DNA from: Pegea sp. RAD2-039 | Taxonomy: Eukaryota; Chordata; Thaliacea; Salpida; Salpidae | Length of the DNA: 64,000 nt | Reading direction: 5' to 3' | NCBI GenBank assembly: GCA_034620365.1 | Contig: JAQGEQ010000332.1 | Location: forward strand, 620,001-684,000 | In this document: positions 26,251-38,945 of the stretch, piece by piece | Position numbering within the stretch: the stretch's first letter is position 1 | Layout of the letters: each line of letters begins with the position of its first letter | Position numbers and translations under genes: made by a program | Notes under the pieces: generated by a model | The model's input: the letters and a program-made list of their open reading frames with translations, nothing else | The model's database searches: none | Told to the model about the DNA's origin: nothing

Positions 26251-26837
26251 TTTTGAAATAGAGATTAGCTGAATTGATAAAACTTTTTCAAATATTTTTA
26301 TGATTTCAGTTTCCTTACTTTCTTCTTATTTAATGTAATATTAGTTTTATGATTCATAATACATTTTATATTTGTCTTTTCAGTATTTCCATTCATTCTG
26401 TATTAATACTAAATTGTGATATTTAAGAACTTCAAAATATTTCTTAGCTCATAATTTTTGACTTTTGTTCGCTATAAGAGCTGTTAAATTTGAAACTACC
26501 AGCCATGCGTTTAGTGAATGAATATACAAATATTTTATAAATAATAAAAAATATTTAAAAAAATACACTTATAAAATAGTTTATGAAGTTTAAAAAATAA
26601 TTTCCATGGTTTGCTTTATACTGTTATTTGCTAGTAAACTGTTTGGCAAGACACAGTTTTGTTTAATTTTTACATTTCAAAAAATATATAATTGAAAAAT
26701 TGATAGCTTCTATGAATACCTATGTTTCTTCATATATATTTACTGGATATTTGTGGTAACAAACGTTAAACAATTTATTTGTGAATGTTTACGAAAATTT
26801 TAAATATTGCTCAAAGATTTCAAAATTAAAAGTACCA

Positions 26838-27358
26838 GAAAAGGTATTAGCGTGTTTGACAAAGTTGTCATGGCAACAGTACTTCATGGTTAGATGGCGC
26901 TCAATTTAGTTTGTGCGATTATGACCCTAAAGTTTATGTAAATGGTGTTGGATGCAATATAATGATCTATATTTATCTGCAGCGTCATAAATTTATTGTA
27001 AAACTTTAAATAAACAAGAGCAAACATATTATATGCCTTCGGATTGAAGAAGCAGGAATGATTAATAATAATTGCTTTCTAGCTTTTGGTTTGACCATTA
27101 GAATAATTGCATCCATTCTGCTGCTTTATGGACTAATTAAGACCAAAGGCTTAGAGAACTAAAGAAGAAGTTATGAAAGAAACTAACTATAGCTTTCCTG
27201 AAAATTAATTGGATGAGCACATATATGAATCTTCTCAAAGAGATGTTGAAAAATGAAGAAACGATGAGTCAAGAATATTGAAATTGGAGTTTGATCCCAG
27301 ATCACTGTATGCTGTTGTTAGAAAAAAAACAAAAAAATAGTATCAATCCAAAGAAATA
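26838..27358 (+). pseudogene. Lectin-like gene relic with nonsense codons, unit 7
   Basis: Same internal deletion and the same stop codons as unit 6. The two are a tandem pair exactly one 2485 bp unit apart. Confidence 0.7.
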
Positions 27359-28227
27359 GAAAAGTTTGATGTAATAAAACTTACTGAGTTTGAGATATTG
27401 TTTAAAATATAAATTTTTTATACTATAAAACCATATAAAAGATTTCCTTTTTTGGTCATCTTGTACAGAATTTTACTTCAAATACTTTCTTTTCCATTTA
27501 AGGACATTACATATATGTTTATTATACAGTGCTTTGTATATTCTGTTACTTATATTATCTGGCTTACAAAATTTTAGTATTATAATTTTCCTTTTTTCAA
27601 GCACCTGAATTCTTGCTTTCAAGTTCTAATTTGTGAAGTTTTATTAAAAGTTGATTAATAAAAGATTATAAAACAATACTATTTTATGTGTTGGTTGTTG
27701 AAATTTAGTTTATAACATTGGGAGGGTTTTATATACTGAAAAAGGCAATGACATTTATCAAAAGTTTGATCCAAAAAGTCAAACTATATCAATTGGGATG
27801 ACTAAGTAAATAAAAATAAACAAATAAACAAAATATAAAAGATCCATTTTATCACAGGTTTAGTTTGACGTTTGAATATTTTCTAAAAAGGATGGTTTTT
27901 ATAAACTGCATTTAAAATATTGGTTTCTTATGAACCAAATAGACATTTCAGTCAATGAACAAAGATATTGTTGCAAAATGTATTTGATCAGATATGAAAC
28001 ACTTGAAGAAATTTTATTCCAAGACATTTTAACTATTTTTTACTCAAACTAAAGTATTTTTTAATCCAAACACTTCACCACAAATCAAATGAATTATCCA
28101 TTACCATTCTTAAACTTTAACATAATGAGAAAATCACTTCTAGAATTTAATGACGTCATTAGTAACTTTAAAATTATCTTGAAATTGCCAGTTGTGGTTT
28201 TCTTGTGTTATTTTCAATTGCCACGTG

Positions 28228-29280
28228 AGATTAAAGCTACATAGTTGATATGATAACCTTATATATTCTTTTAATTCGGCCTATTTATATTTGTTAGTTG
28301 ATTTATTTAATTTTATAACTATTTTTAAAGTGAATACACTAAAAATTAGTAAAATTTGATTTCAGTTTACTAACAGATGAATGGCAAATAATATATAAGA
28401 ACTACCTAAATACAGTACAAAAATAGTTTTTAAAGTTTGTATTTGCTTTAAATTTGGGGTATAAGTATTTACACAATAATAATGTTTATATTACAAAAAA
28501 TATAATTTTAGTGTATTTTTACGGTTTATGATGATATGGTAATCGACAACTCCAGAGAAATAGGCATTTCGATAAGATAATTAATAACTCAATTAATAAT
28601 ATTTTTTCGAATATATTTGTGGTTGTCAGTTTTTTCCCAAGGACAGTATTGTTGAACTTCTTCTTTTAATATTTGTATCAATTGTCTCACAGACAATTAC
28701 CAATCATTAATTGGGCCTAAAAAACTTTAATGCTTTTGGCGACATCGTCAAACTTTTTAGTATGCGGTATAAACTTATTTTTAGTATCAAATTAGTTGCT
28801 CTGTAATCGTCTTTAAAATCAACTAACTATTTAATTTAAATGAGACAACAAATATATTCACCTATCGATTAATAAATCTTTAATAAACATAAATTTGGGA
28901 ATTTTCATCTCTATATATCTAAAATGATCCAATTACACCAATTATTAGCTCAGAACAACTAACCTTGTAGAAAGTAAGTAATTAAGTAAATAATTCTCAG
29001 TTGATTGAAAAATTTTTTCGTAAACTTTTTTTTATTTTTTCTTCAAATTCTATTGCTTGTTTTAAATTGTAAAATAAAAACAATACTTGAGTAAGAATAT
29101 GATCCTAAGGTTTAAGTAAGTGGTGATGGGTGCAATAAAATAATCTATCTGTATCTGAAGCGTCATAAAGTTGTTGTGAGACGTGATCCAAGCAAAAACA
29201 AACATTTTTTATCTCTACAGAGTAAAGAAGCAGGAATGAATAATATTGACTTTCTAGCTGTTTGTTTACAGATTAGAATA
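28228..29280 (+). repeat. Decayed unit 8 with lectin-like and RT remnants
   Basis: The unit start is recognisable at 28228. RT remnants occur near 28590-28820 (PKDSIVELLLLIFVS-like motif B). A last fragment of the lectin-like gene lies at about 29093-29275: the KVxVSGDGCNKIIYLYLKRHK-like stretch and a corrupted start of the membrane segment. It appears older and more divergent than units 1-7. Confidence 0.55.
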
Positions 29281-30280
29281 CTTTTTAACCTTTGATTTTA
29301 ATAAATATTTAGGATAAATTTAAAGCTTTTTAATACATACATCAAACTTCAATTAGAGTTTAACTTTATTTTGTAGACTGTTAGCCTTAAAAATGATCGT
29401 ATAAACCTTGAACCTGTTCAAAGATGATTGATAAAAAAATTTTCGTTTAATGTGTGATAACTTATTTTTCATATGAAGATTGATTCTATAAGGTTATTAT
29501 CAAATTGTTGCAATATCGACACATTTTTGCTGAACTTGGGATATTAAAAACAATCTCTAAAGTTTAGATATAAACAGTGTTTATATTTTTAGGTAGTAGT
29601 ACAAGTCCCATTCCCCCATACGTCTTCAGAGGCTATCTTATCAAAATTAAATCGCTCATTAACTTTAATGACACTCAGTTAAAAGACAGATGTTTTGATT
29701 AATTTTTGGAAATTAATCTTTCCAAATTCCACCACTCTGTCAAAATTTATTCGATCTTTTAAATTTAAAACGATTGTTATAAAGTTTCTCTAAGAAGTCA
29801 AACGTACTACATTCAGTTTTTTTTTAATTTCTTCTTATTTTCTGTAATATTAGATTTTTGATTCATAATACATTTTATCTTTGTCTTTACTGTGTTTCCA
29901 TTCTTTCTATATTAATACTAAATTGTGATAACTAAGTCCTTCCAAATATTTCTCCCAGCCACGCATTTAATGAATGAATGAATAAACAAATAAACAAATA
30001 TCTTAAAAATATTAAAAAAATATTTATAGAAATATATTTACAAAATAGTTTATGAACTTTAAACAATAAATTCTATAGATGGCTTCATACTTTTATTTGC
30101 TAGTGAAATGTTTTGCAAGACACAGTCTTGTTTAATTTTTACATTAAAAAAAATATGTAAATAAAAACTTGATGGTTTTCTATGAAATCCTAAGCTTCCT
30201 CATATATATTTACTGGATATTTATGGCAGCAAACAGTAAACATTTATTTGTTAGTCTGCACGAAAACTTTGAACACTGTT
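29281..30280. repeat. Array edge with partial unit 5' flank
   Basis: 29281-29820 shows nothing recognisable. From about 29820 to 30250 the sequence again matches the 5' flank of the units (GATTCATAATACATTTTAT, and CTCATATATATTTACTGGA near 30200). This marks a last truncated unit abutting the minus-strand gene at 30469. Confidence 0.55.
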
Positions 30281-30468
30281 CTAATATTTCAAAAAAAAAA
30301 GTCTTAGATGTAATTGAACAATTTTAATGCAACTTTGGAGAAAAGAAAAAGAAATTATGTTTAATATATGAACTTATCGAAAAGTAAATGCAGAAATGTT
30401 TGTGAAGTTTAGTGATAATGTCTTAAATAAATTTATATCATAGTTATTTTTTATCATACAACTAAATT

Positions 30469-31548
30469 TTACATTAAAGGAATGATAGACCCGTGCGAAA
30501 AAACCAATGTTTTTTTGATAGATGCAAGTTCTTGAATATTTGTATATAATTTACAAGTTGTCTTTATTCTCAAGATGTAATTAGAGATTATCAATATTAG
30601 CACTAACCATTCGTTAATGAAAACATACGAGTAGTCAGAAATAACAAACAGAGGTTGAAGGATTCCCAAAATTCGGCTTATTATGTAAGACAGACCTGTA
30701 GAAACAAAATTTAAAAATGCTCATCTTTCTGCTCTAGTTTCTCAAACTTATCGAACAAAAAATTAAAATTTTACTTGAAATTCCGAGTAAAATTGAAGAG
30801 AGTATTTCAGTCAGAAGCCCATATTGTTTTGGAACTAGCCAAACAGTGTAAGCTAAACCGATAAGCATGCTAAACATAAGAACGCTATAACTGATTCCTG
30901 TTGAAACTCCATATATGCAGTCGGAATAAGTTCTGCATTCTGTTTCAAGATTCGATTTTAATTCAATTTAAGTTCAAAAATAACTGTAAATTTTATTTTA
31001 CATTTTGAAGGTCCTAAATTTAAAGTTATTTCTCAAAGTTGTTGTTTTGTTTTATTTATTTTAAACTTTGTTCACAACAGTTCTTAATAACCGTTTTTTA
31101 AATTAACTGCTTTTTTACTTACCTAATAAGCTTGTTAGAACAGAAATGTTTGAACTGGTAGTATTTTCATCACTAAATATGAAAATTGACTTCATATTAG
31201 CGTAGGCCACTAAATTGAGTGAAAATAATACTGATATCATTAACTCAGCTGCTAACAAGTAAAGTTTTTTCTTGTTCTTAAACGCTAGATACTCCTTAAT
31301 AAGTATGTTACTGAGAACAAAAATGTTTGTATTATTAAGACAAATTAACCACAAAAAATTACAAAACTTAATAAAAATTAATAAAAGTTAATAAAAATTT
31401 GTAATAATTTTATATATTTTCTTAATAAAATCAACGTTTTTAACACTTGTTTACAACTCTTATCAATAATTTATCACAATTTCTTAATGAACAAATATCA
31501 TTAAACTTACCTCGGTGTAGTCAATTGACATTTGTTTGTAACACACAT
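30469..31548 (-). CDS. Four-pass membrane protein (copy B')
   Basis: Minus-strand model of four exons: 31548-31511, 31310-31123, 30939-30775 and 30695-30469. Intron phases are 2, 1, 1 and the product is 205 residues. The ATG at 31548 was preferred because it is in frame with exon 2; the ATG at 31531 is not. Exon 2 carries membrane segment 1 and an Asn/Ser-rich loop. Exon 3 starts ECRTYSDC (two loop cysteines) and holds segments 2 and 3. Exon 4 ends with segment 4 and a short tail. The exon-3 sequence LLTEILSSILL resembles an LLTEILENILL stretch next to the gene at 58968-60085, where my model places it in the intron, so that neighbouring model may need revision. The phase-1 intron in segment 3 is shared with the genes at 1-2355. 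Function unknown; tetraspan topology only. Confidence 0.6.
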
Positions 31549-34500
31549 TTCTAAAAGTTTCAAATCAAGTTTTTTAAATTAAAACAAAACAATTGCCTTA
31601 ATTCTAAACTGTATTATAAGAACAGTGAAATTATTAAAAGAAAACAATAGGTTAATGTATTATTAGCTTATGCAATAGATCTGCTGTATGCACCAAAAAG
31701 GATAAGAAATCACTAGTTAATTTTAGTAAAGTTAGAATTAAGAGTTAAAAACCATTTTTAAAGTGAAAATTAATGCACATATTAATTTTAAGTTTCTGTA
31801 ACAAATTTGTTAAAAATAATTTCGAAACTTTTAAATTACAATAAAATTTTAACTAAGCTATACATCTAAACTATTCTCTACTAAATTAAAGTTTAATCAA
31901 AAATATATTATACTCAATTAAATTAAATTATCTAAAAAATTATTATAAGTTTTTTCTAAGAAGTCATTTCTTTAATAATAAAGCTGTTAAGTAAATAAAT
32001 CAAAATTGTTGTAAAACAAAAATAATAATATTATTGATGTTGTAAGCTTATTCCATAAAATTCCTTCATCTGATCTTTTCTTAAAATAATTTTACAAACA
32101 TTTAAATGGTTTAAAAAAAATTAAAATAAGCTTAAAATGAATACTTTAATTAAGATCTATGTTTTGATTTAAACAACTGTAATAGCATTATTGCATGATA
32201 CTTCTTATGAAATTACTTAACTATTGCATAATTTTGAAAAGTACAATTTTATAGAATTTAGTTTTGTTGCTATCAGAATTGATTTTTTTTGAGAATATTA
32301 AAAATTTTGAAAGAAATTTGTTACTGATTCAGTAAACTAAGTATGTAAGTAAGTTTTTCTGAACATTTCAATTAATAAATGTCCTTATTCCAGAAGGACC
32401 CTTAGATTACTTGACAAAGGATGTCATAAAATAAAATTCAATGTTGAAAAAATAAAATTCCAAAGCCAGAATTCTTGCTTAAAACTAGTATTTAAAACCA
32501 TATTTTTCATTTGTAACGTGTAATTTTCACATTATTGTTTTGTTTAACTAAAATAAACACTTCTTACCCTGTAACTGAAATTTTCTAAAGTTTTAATTTG
32601 GTAAATAAATTCAAAATACTTATCAACAGAGACTTTTATTCGTTTATTTTAAAAATATTTATTTCAGACTTGTAAATAAACTTCTAAAAAGCGATTCTTA
32701 TAATGTTTAATAAAATATAAAGTTTAAATAACAATTAGACTAAAGAATAAATAAGTTTTTTAAGAACTGCATGAATAACTAAGAGAAATAAAAAAATTAA
32801 GCGATTAGCAAATAATAATGTTTTTATGTAAAAGCCTTCCTTTAGCAATTCTACTTTCTCTCTATCTTTAAAGCAATTAACAAACATTTTCTTTATTAAA
32901 CTAGTTCAAATCAGGAAAAAAATAAATAAAAAACAAATCTAGTCACAGATAAAAATAGTCCTTAGAAATTTTTTCTGACACAGCTTGATATAATAAAAAA
33001 AATTAACTAGTTATTGTAGCATTGTTATTCTTTAAGCTCTAATCATTTTGATTTTAATAATATTATGAGTTCTTTCAAAAGATTATGAAATCGTTCGGAT
33101 AGTTGTTTCATCGTGCTTATATTATAGATTGTATAAGTTATATGTATAATTTATAAATAAATACATTGATTAAATTTTTAAGTTAAGTAATATATCAGCT
33201 TATCCTACTAAAACTGTGCAGCAACATTCTAACAGCTTTAAAGTGGTTATTTAAGTGTATACTATCTGCAAATATTTTATCTTTGATAGTTAAAAACTAA
33301 AACTACATCTAAACATCAAAAGTGCATCTAATAGTTACAGCACAAAATACTTATTAAACAAACCAAGAAAAAATCATAAACAATTTTATACAATATTTCA
33401 ATGTTAACTGCGTAATTTATTAATCTAAACTGACTACTGCATTCAATATTTTGCTTTTTTTACTATCAATTATTATTTCTTGCTAAATGTTAAGCTATAA
33501 AAGATGCTTCATTTAAAAGAAAACTTTTTAAACTGTAAACCCAGTGAAAAGCTTTTTAAAAAAATATTTACTTGAGAAAATTTTTATTTACAAACTTATT
33601 CTTAGTAATATAAGAAACTATTTATAGAATTTTTACTTACAATAAAAAATACATTAAAGACACTAAAAAATACAATTTTGAATAGAATTACCTACAAACT
33701 TTACAAAAGACATAATTGAATTATAAAAACATTAAAAGTTGATTATAAACAAATAATAATATTATGTATTTTTAATTTAAGGTAAACAAAATCAAATTCA
33801 AAGTTGAAATGAAGAAAGCAAGTTAAAAAAACAGTGATCACAAGTTTGATGAAAAATAAAACTAAAAAATAGATATGAAAAATTATTTAAGAAACAGAAA
33901 TTCAAAAATCTTGAATTTATTGACAATAATATTACAGTAATTTCCAAACAAAGAATCATCACAAGTTTCATAATTGTCAAAAAAGTTTTATATTCCTTAG
34001 AAATCTAATATAACAGTTAGATTGAAATTACTATGAAAACAATATATATTTATATTATTATTTTTTATATTATATAATTATACATTAAATATTATATATT
34101 TACAAGTAACGAGTTAAAGAGTGTTTGTGTTAAAGATGTGTTTGATTGCAACCAATGTAGTAAATGTTTGCTGACTTTACAAATCAATACATGTAGAAAT
34201 GCTTTTATTTAGATAACTAATGACAATTTTGCTTTTAAGATAATCTAGTTTATGATTAAATTTTATAATTTATTGAAATGCTGGATTATCTTAAAACAAT
34301 GACAATGACAATAAATGGAATAATAACTACTTTTGGGCTACAGGCATTTTTATCCTGTCTAAAAAGTTCTAATTTGTTTTAAAACAGACAGGTAAAAATG
34401 AAACTATTAATGGCAAGAATACTTTATTTATAATATTGGCTCCATAAATATGTTTTAAAACTGATATTTTTCGACTTATGTAAAAGTGCATATTTTTTGC

Positions 34501-35664
34501 GTAAAATACTAATAAAATTAAAAATTTAAATAAATTTAAATTTAAATAAATAAGTTAATCGTTTTACTTAATTGGTTTCTAGTTTTTCAAGTTAAAATAG
34601 TAATTTAAGAAAACTGTGTTTCATTCTTCCCTATCTTCTTTGATTAATTAAAAATTTGATTTAATTAAAAAGCCACATTGGTGCTTTTTCATTATAAGGT
34701 GATTACCATCTAATAACTGTAAACCTTAGAACCTTGTGCAATCGTTCAGTTCGTGTATTGTTTTTGTTCTCTTTAAGATATCTTTGTAACAATTCGTTAT
34801 TTGCAGACATGCGTTAAATAAAACAATTAAAAAAAAATAATCACAAAATTGTTTAAGTTGTTTAACAACCTTAGCAGACAAGCTGACATTAAAATTAACA
34901 AATTAATTTTTATTTAGAGAAGAGACAACAATAAAAATTCGATTTTTTAGAGAGTTAAAACTGATCACTAGGTGGCGATCTTATAAACTTATTTACTACA
35001 TCTGAAAACAGATCAGGTTTGGGATATTACTATATTTTTTGAAAATAACCAGTTCAAAAAATATTGAACAAGTTATATATACTACTTTATTAAACAAAAC
35101 TTGTATATCTGTGACTACCTGTACAGTTTTGTTTTGATTTTTGATTTTTATCTATCTCATCGTCTGGTGAATTTTCAATCCATTCATTTTTCTCAATCTA
35201 AAAACTATCCTCAATTATCAGTAACTTTTCAAACTTTCAAAACTTTTGAAAGAAATAGAGAAACTTTTGCTTAAATACCATGCCAAAAAATCAATGAAAA
35301 AATTCATAATCTAATGATTCAAATTTTTTCTAAAATAAATTTTAGTTAATTTTATTTTTAAATAAATTACATTAAGCTTTCCTTGTTTACTAAACACTTA
35401 AAAAACAAACAGATCAGAAATAAGAAGAAACTTTGAATTTAATATCATCTTTAAGATAAAAAATAATGAAATATTTTCGTTAACAAGAAGTTAACTGAGA
35501 TACACATAATTATCAATTACAACAGTGGAGCTTTAACAAAAAAAATTACAAGCAGTTTATAAAATAATTTTAGAAATCATGTCACGGCTTAAAACATATT
35601 TTTAAATGAAAATTAAACTAATATCGTTGTCATCAGTTTTAAATGGTTAATATTTAAGCAGTAT
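31549..35664. other. Long AT-rich gene-free stretch
   Basis: About 4.1 kb of extremely AT-rich DNA. I saw no splice-bounded exon with coding character, no RT motif and no clear tandem repeat. The open frames present are short and AT-driven. A short Cys-rich reading near 34115-34200 is noted among the rejected items. Confidence 0.5.
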
Positions 35665-35810
35665 TTATTTATTATCTGATGTAGCATCCTTATTATCATT
35701 AAATGAAATTCCAGTAAGAGAAATTGGTTGTGAAATTGGAGACAGAATATCATTACAACCATATTCATTGCTTATGGTATGTAAACTATTAGAAGTAGGA
35801 TTTTGACAAA
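35665..35810 (-). CDS. Possible terminal exon downstream of the basic orphan gene
   Basis: A 47-codon minus-strand frame ending at 35665 has a polar, coding-like composition (SPISQPISLTGISFNDNKD). A good donor, GCCA|GTAAGA, sits just before the stop of the gene at 35892, but the phases of that donor (1) and this frame (0) do not match. Either the exons are joined differently, there is a sequence error, or this is unrelated. Confidence 0.25.
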
Positions 35811-35891
35811 AACACTTTTATTCTTTCTTCCATCACCTATTGTCTGCGTCCAACGTTTCATTTGCAGGTTTATCAGCAAAGTTTTGTTTTC

Positions 35892-36647
35892 TTATATCTT
35901 ACTGGCAAGATTTTTTTTTCTTTTTTTAGTTGATGAATTAGCAAAACCATCTTCAACTGGTTGAACTCTATCTTCGTTTGCATCAAAATTGATGTTATCT
36001 ACATTGATGTAATGCAAAACAGCCTTAGTTTTCTTACAAATTGGAAGCTGGTCTATCTGTTTAGGTAAGATTTTGATGTAGTTCTTTTTCGTTTTAATTT
36101 TTGTGGCTGCTTTATTGTTGTTTTGTTTACAATTCAAATTTTTTTCTTTTTTCTTATTTTCAAATATTCTTTTCTTTGGCTTGTAAACAAAAACAGTTTG
36201 ATCTGGATTACAAATTCTAACATTTATTTGATCTTCCGAAGTCCAAATAATTTGGTTTGCATCAGAACATTCCTTCAACATCTCTTCTCTTGGCTTAGCA
36301 GCATAGAAAGGTCCGTATATATTAAAATTAAGATTCAACTCCTTTGAACTGAAATATTTGTTTCGTTCACGCTTGTTGTGCAATTGGTTATCTTGGGTTG
36401 TTGTAGCAGTAAAAACGGTTTCTGTTAACTTAATTCCGGTTAATGTTGTCTTAGACCGACCACATTTACTTTCAGCTTCTATTGTAGTTGCAAAAGTTTT
36501 TTGAAGAGAAGTTTCATATTTAACTGCTGGTGTAATTTCCGTAGCTAGAATTGAAGTATCTTGATGACTTGCAATTGCTTTTCTTAAAAGTTCTTTTAGT
36601 AATCCCTTAGTCTTTGTTTGTTTCTTACCAGAACTTGCTCCATCCAT
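35892..36647 (-). CDS. Lysine-rich protein of unknown function
   Basis: A 251-codon ORF starting at ATG 36647, preceded by a probable acceptor (TTTTATTTAG near 36690), so a 5' UTR intron is likely. The product is strongly basic: it starts with MDGASSGKKQTKTKGLLK, has a more hydrophobic central part (FNIYGPFYAAKPREEM, DQTVFVYKPKKRIF) and ends with clusters such as STKKRKKNLASK that could act as nuclear localisation signals. No known domain is recognised and there is no membrane segment or signal peptide. The last codons overlap a consensus-like donor, so the real C-terminus may come from further exons (see 35665-35810). Nuclear location is an inference from composition. No neighbour suggests a role. 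Confidence 0.55.
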   Translation of the reverse strand: MDGASSGKKQTKTKGLLKELLRKAIASHQDTSILATEITPAVKYETSLQKTFATTIEAESKCGRSKTTLTGIKLTETVFTATTTQDNQLHNKRERNKYFSSKELNLNFNIYGPFYAAKPREEMLKECSDANQIIWTSEDQINVRICNPDQTVFVYKPKKRIFENKKKEKNLNCKQNNNKAATKIKTKKNYIKILPKQIDQLPICKKTKAVLHYINVDNINFDANEDRVQPVEDGFANSSTKKRKKNLASKI

Positions 36648-38720
36648 TATTGTGAAATTCTTGTATGTATCAAGAACATTTCCTTAAAACATCTAAATAA
36701 AAGATATTGTTAAAATCTTCAATTATTACAGACTGATCAAGATAATACATTTAGAAAAACAAATTCGGACATTTTCTTTCGGTACAAATATGTTGACTTT
36801 AAAACAAATGCTTTGATCTTGCTTTTAATTATTTAATTTAGCTTGTAGTTTTATTGTCACCTAGTATTTTTTAAGTTTCTAAAACTATTATTATTGCATT
36901 TATGTAACAAGTAGAGTGCAAAATTAAAATTCGGAAATAGTCAAAGACTATCAAGTTTATGAACAACCATTAATAAACACAATTAAATATTCTAATCTTT
37001 CTTTAAGTAAAATATAAGTTACAAAACTATCTGAGTTTGTCTTACTGACAATATTATTGAAAACGTATCAAGTAAAAAGTATTACCTAGCATAAAAACTG
37101 AAAACTAGACTTAGAGTAAAAAAAAAAAACTACAATTTGTCAAATAAAAAAAAAATTGTTTTTATTTTCATTTTCTGATAAAATAAACTTAAAGCCGTTA
37201 TATACTTCTTTTTATACTGAAATCAAAGACTTGGATGTTTAACAGTAGTTGATTTAGCTACTTATAATTTAGATATTCAATCTATAAAGTGCCAGTTAAA
37301 TAATAAAGAATATGAACAAAATAACATAAAAACTAAAATCTTAAAAATATTGAAATAAGCAAAATACAAACTTGTTTTTAAGCTTGCATAAATTTACTTA
37401 GCAAATCGGCAATCCAAAATCTTACCCAATATTTTTGAACTGAAGAACTTCAAGTCTATTACCTACCTCATAAATTAAAAAAGAAGTTTGTAAACAAAAT
37501 AACTTAAGCCAAGCTTTTTGTTGACAAATATTTTAAAACTGTTTTGATAGACGTTTAAAGATTAATAACAAATGTAAAAAGGTTAAATATACTTCCAAGG
37601 GATACAAAACGCTACAAACTTTCAGAAATTATTTTGTTTGGTCCAAAGTCATTGTTGAAAAAGTTTTATACTTATCAATAATCCTGTAAAAATGTTAACT
37701 TTTTTAACTTTTTTAAAGATTTTTCTGATTTTTAGTTGACATTAGAATAATGATTTAAAAACAACCTAATCATAATAAATCAAAGTACTTTCGACATAAA
37801 CAACATTTATCTTAGAGAGTTATTATTCTTATAAGTAATCTTTTTCATCATTTTCAAGATTATCAAATTAAATTGAATAAACAAAAAGGACGAAGAAAAA
37901 TAGGAATTCGAACTAAAAATGACTGTTAAAACATTTGAGACTTTATTTAAACAATAATATGTTGTTTTATTTTGAAATGTTAATAATTAAAATATTAACA
38001 GCTGCAGATTAAAAAAAGCATAAGCAAAACATTGGAGTTTTTTCAGTATGCATAAGTTTGATGGTATTTGTCTTTTAAAATATATTGAATAAAAATGTTT
38101 TCAAGTTTTTTCCCGACTAATCAAAGATTTAAACTAATAGGAAGTTTTTTGAAAGTTATCAAGGGCTTTTAAAAATAGTAATGTGTTCTGTAAAACTTTT
38201 TAATAAAAATTTATTTAATTGTGGTTCATTTTTAAAATGTTTTGACAACTTTAAAAAAGCGCCGGATATTATGCTAAATAAAACCACAAAGTTGTATAAA
38301 TTTTTTATTACTGTAAGGTATTAAAAAGATTTGATCTAAAAGCTAAAAGCAAATTTTTTAACAATAAAGTTATGAAATATAAAAAAGTCTTGTTCAAAAA
38401 AAATTTCAAAATCTAAATTTACACAAATTATTGCAAAACTTATATGTGTAGTTAAAGTAACAAAATTATTTAATCAAAATTTTATCTTATTGTGTGTTTG
38501 AAACTAAAACTAACAAATGCTTACCTTTAAAATACACTTTTAAATTTTTAAATTTTACCCAAAAAAAATCGAAATAGATTTATAATTTATACATTTTAGC
38601 TGTTGTAAAGCTTAAAATTGAAAAAGAGTAAAAGATAAAAAAAGTAAAAGACTTATTATTTAAATTACCAGTCGAACGGTTATCGCTTTACTGAAATTTT
38701 ATCGAAAATAATGAAATTTT
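36648..38720. other. AT-rich intergenic stretch
   Basis: Apart from the presumed 5' UTR exon of the gene at 35892-36647, nothing recognised on either strand. Confidence 0.5.
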
Positions 38721-38724
38721 GAGT

Positions 38725-38945
38725 ATAAGTGAGCTGGTATCTCAGTCCGAAGAAAATCTTTCGTCTGGAACAAACCAGTTCCGCATGAATAAACAGCAAG
38801 TAACAGACAATGTAGTCACAAGCCCTGTTGACCATTAAGGCCATAATTATTTTTGGCACAAGATGTTGTCTATCACAATTTACATATAATTGTCCACCAA
38901 GTTGAGGATATTTTCGACCCTCTTGTCAAGTGTTGGGTCGAAATT
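38725..38945 (-). pseudogene. Dynamin GTPase-effector-domain relic
   Basis: Minus-strand translation gives FDPTLDKRVENILNLVDNYM, which fits the start of the dynamin GED (family pattern: DPxLERQVExIxNLVDSYM). After one frameshift comes LVPKIIMALMVN (family: PKTIMHLMIN), and after a second LLLAVYSCG (family: ELLAxLYS). The order and spacing match dynamin, but the two frameshifts and following stops mean it is not functional. No other dynamin domain was found nearby, so this is a 3'-end fragment. It is less AT-rich than its surroundings, consistent with insertion from a coding sequence, perhaps as a truncated processed copy. No poly(A) or target-site duplication was demonstrated. Confidence 0.75.

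Larger units (their letters stand above)
6042..30280 (+). repeat. Tandem array of a lectin-receptor-like gene unit
   Basis: Units delimited at the motif TCTACATAGTTGATATG begin near 8892, 11703, 14671, 17468, 20290, 23258, 25743 and 28228. Their lengths are about 2811, 2968, 2797, 2822, 2968, 2485 and 2485 bp, and the last unit is decayed. A unit consists of 3' gene flank, fossil RT fragment, 5' flank and truncated gene copy. The first repeat (6.9-8.9 kb) is collapsed. Matching offsets show higher-order duplication: about 10.0-14.86 kb recurs at 18.6-23.45 kb (offset about 8587), parts of unit 1 recur in unit 3 (offset about 5770), and units 6 and 7 form a 2485 bp pair. This is the pattern expected from repeated unequal exchange. 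Confidence 0.9.

Noticed and set aside
34115..34200. Cys-rich reading DVFDCNQCSKCLLTLQIN resembling half a C2H2 zinc finger
   Set aside because: Too short, lacks the paired histidines and has no neighbouring fingers or splice context.
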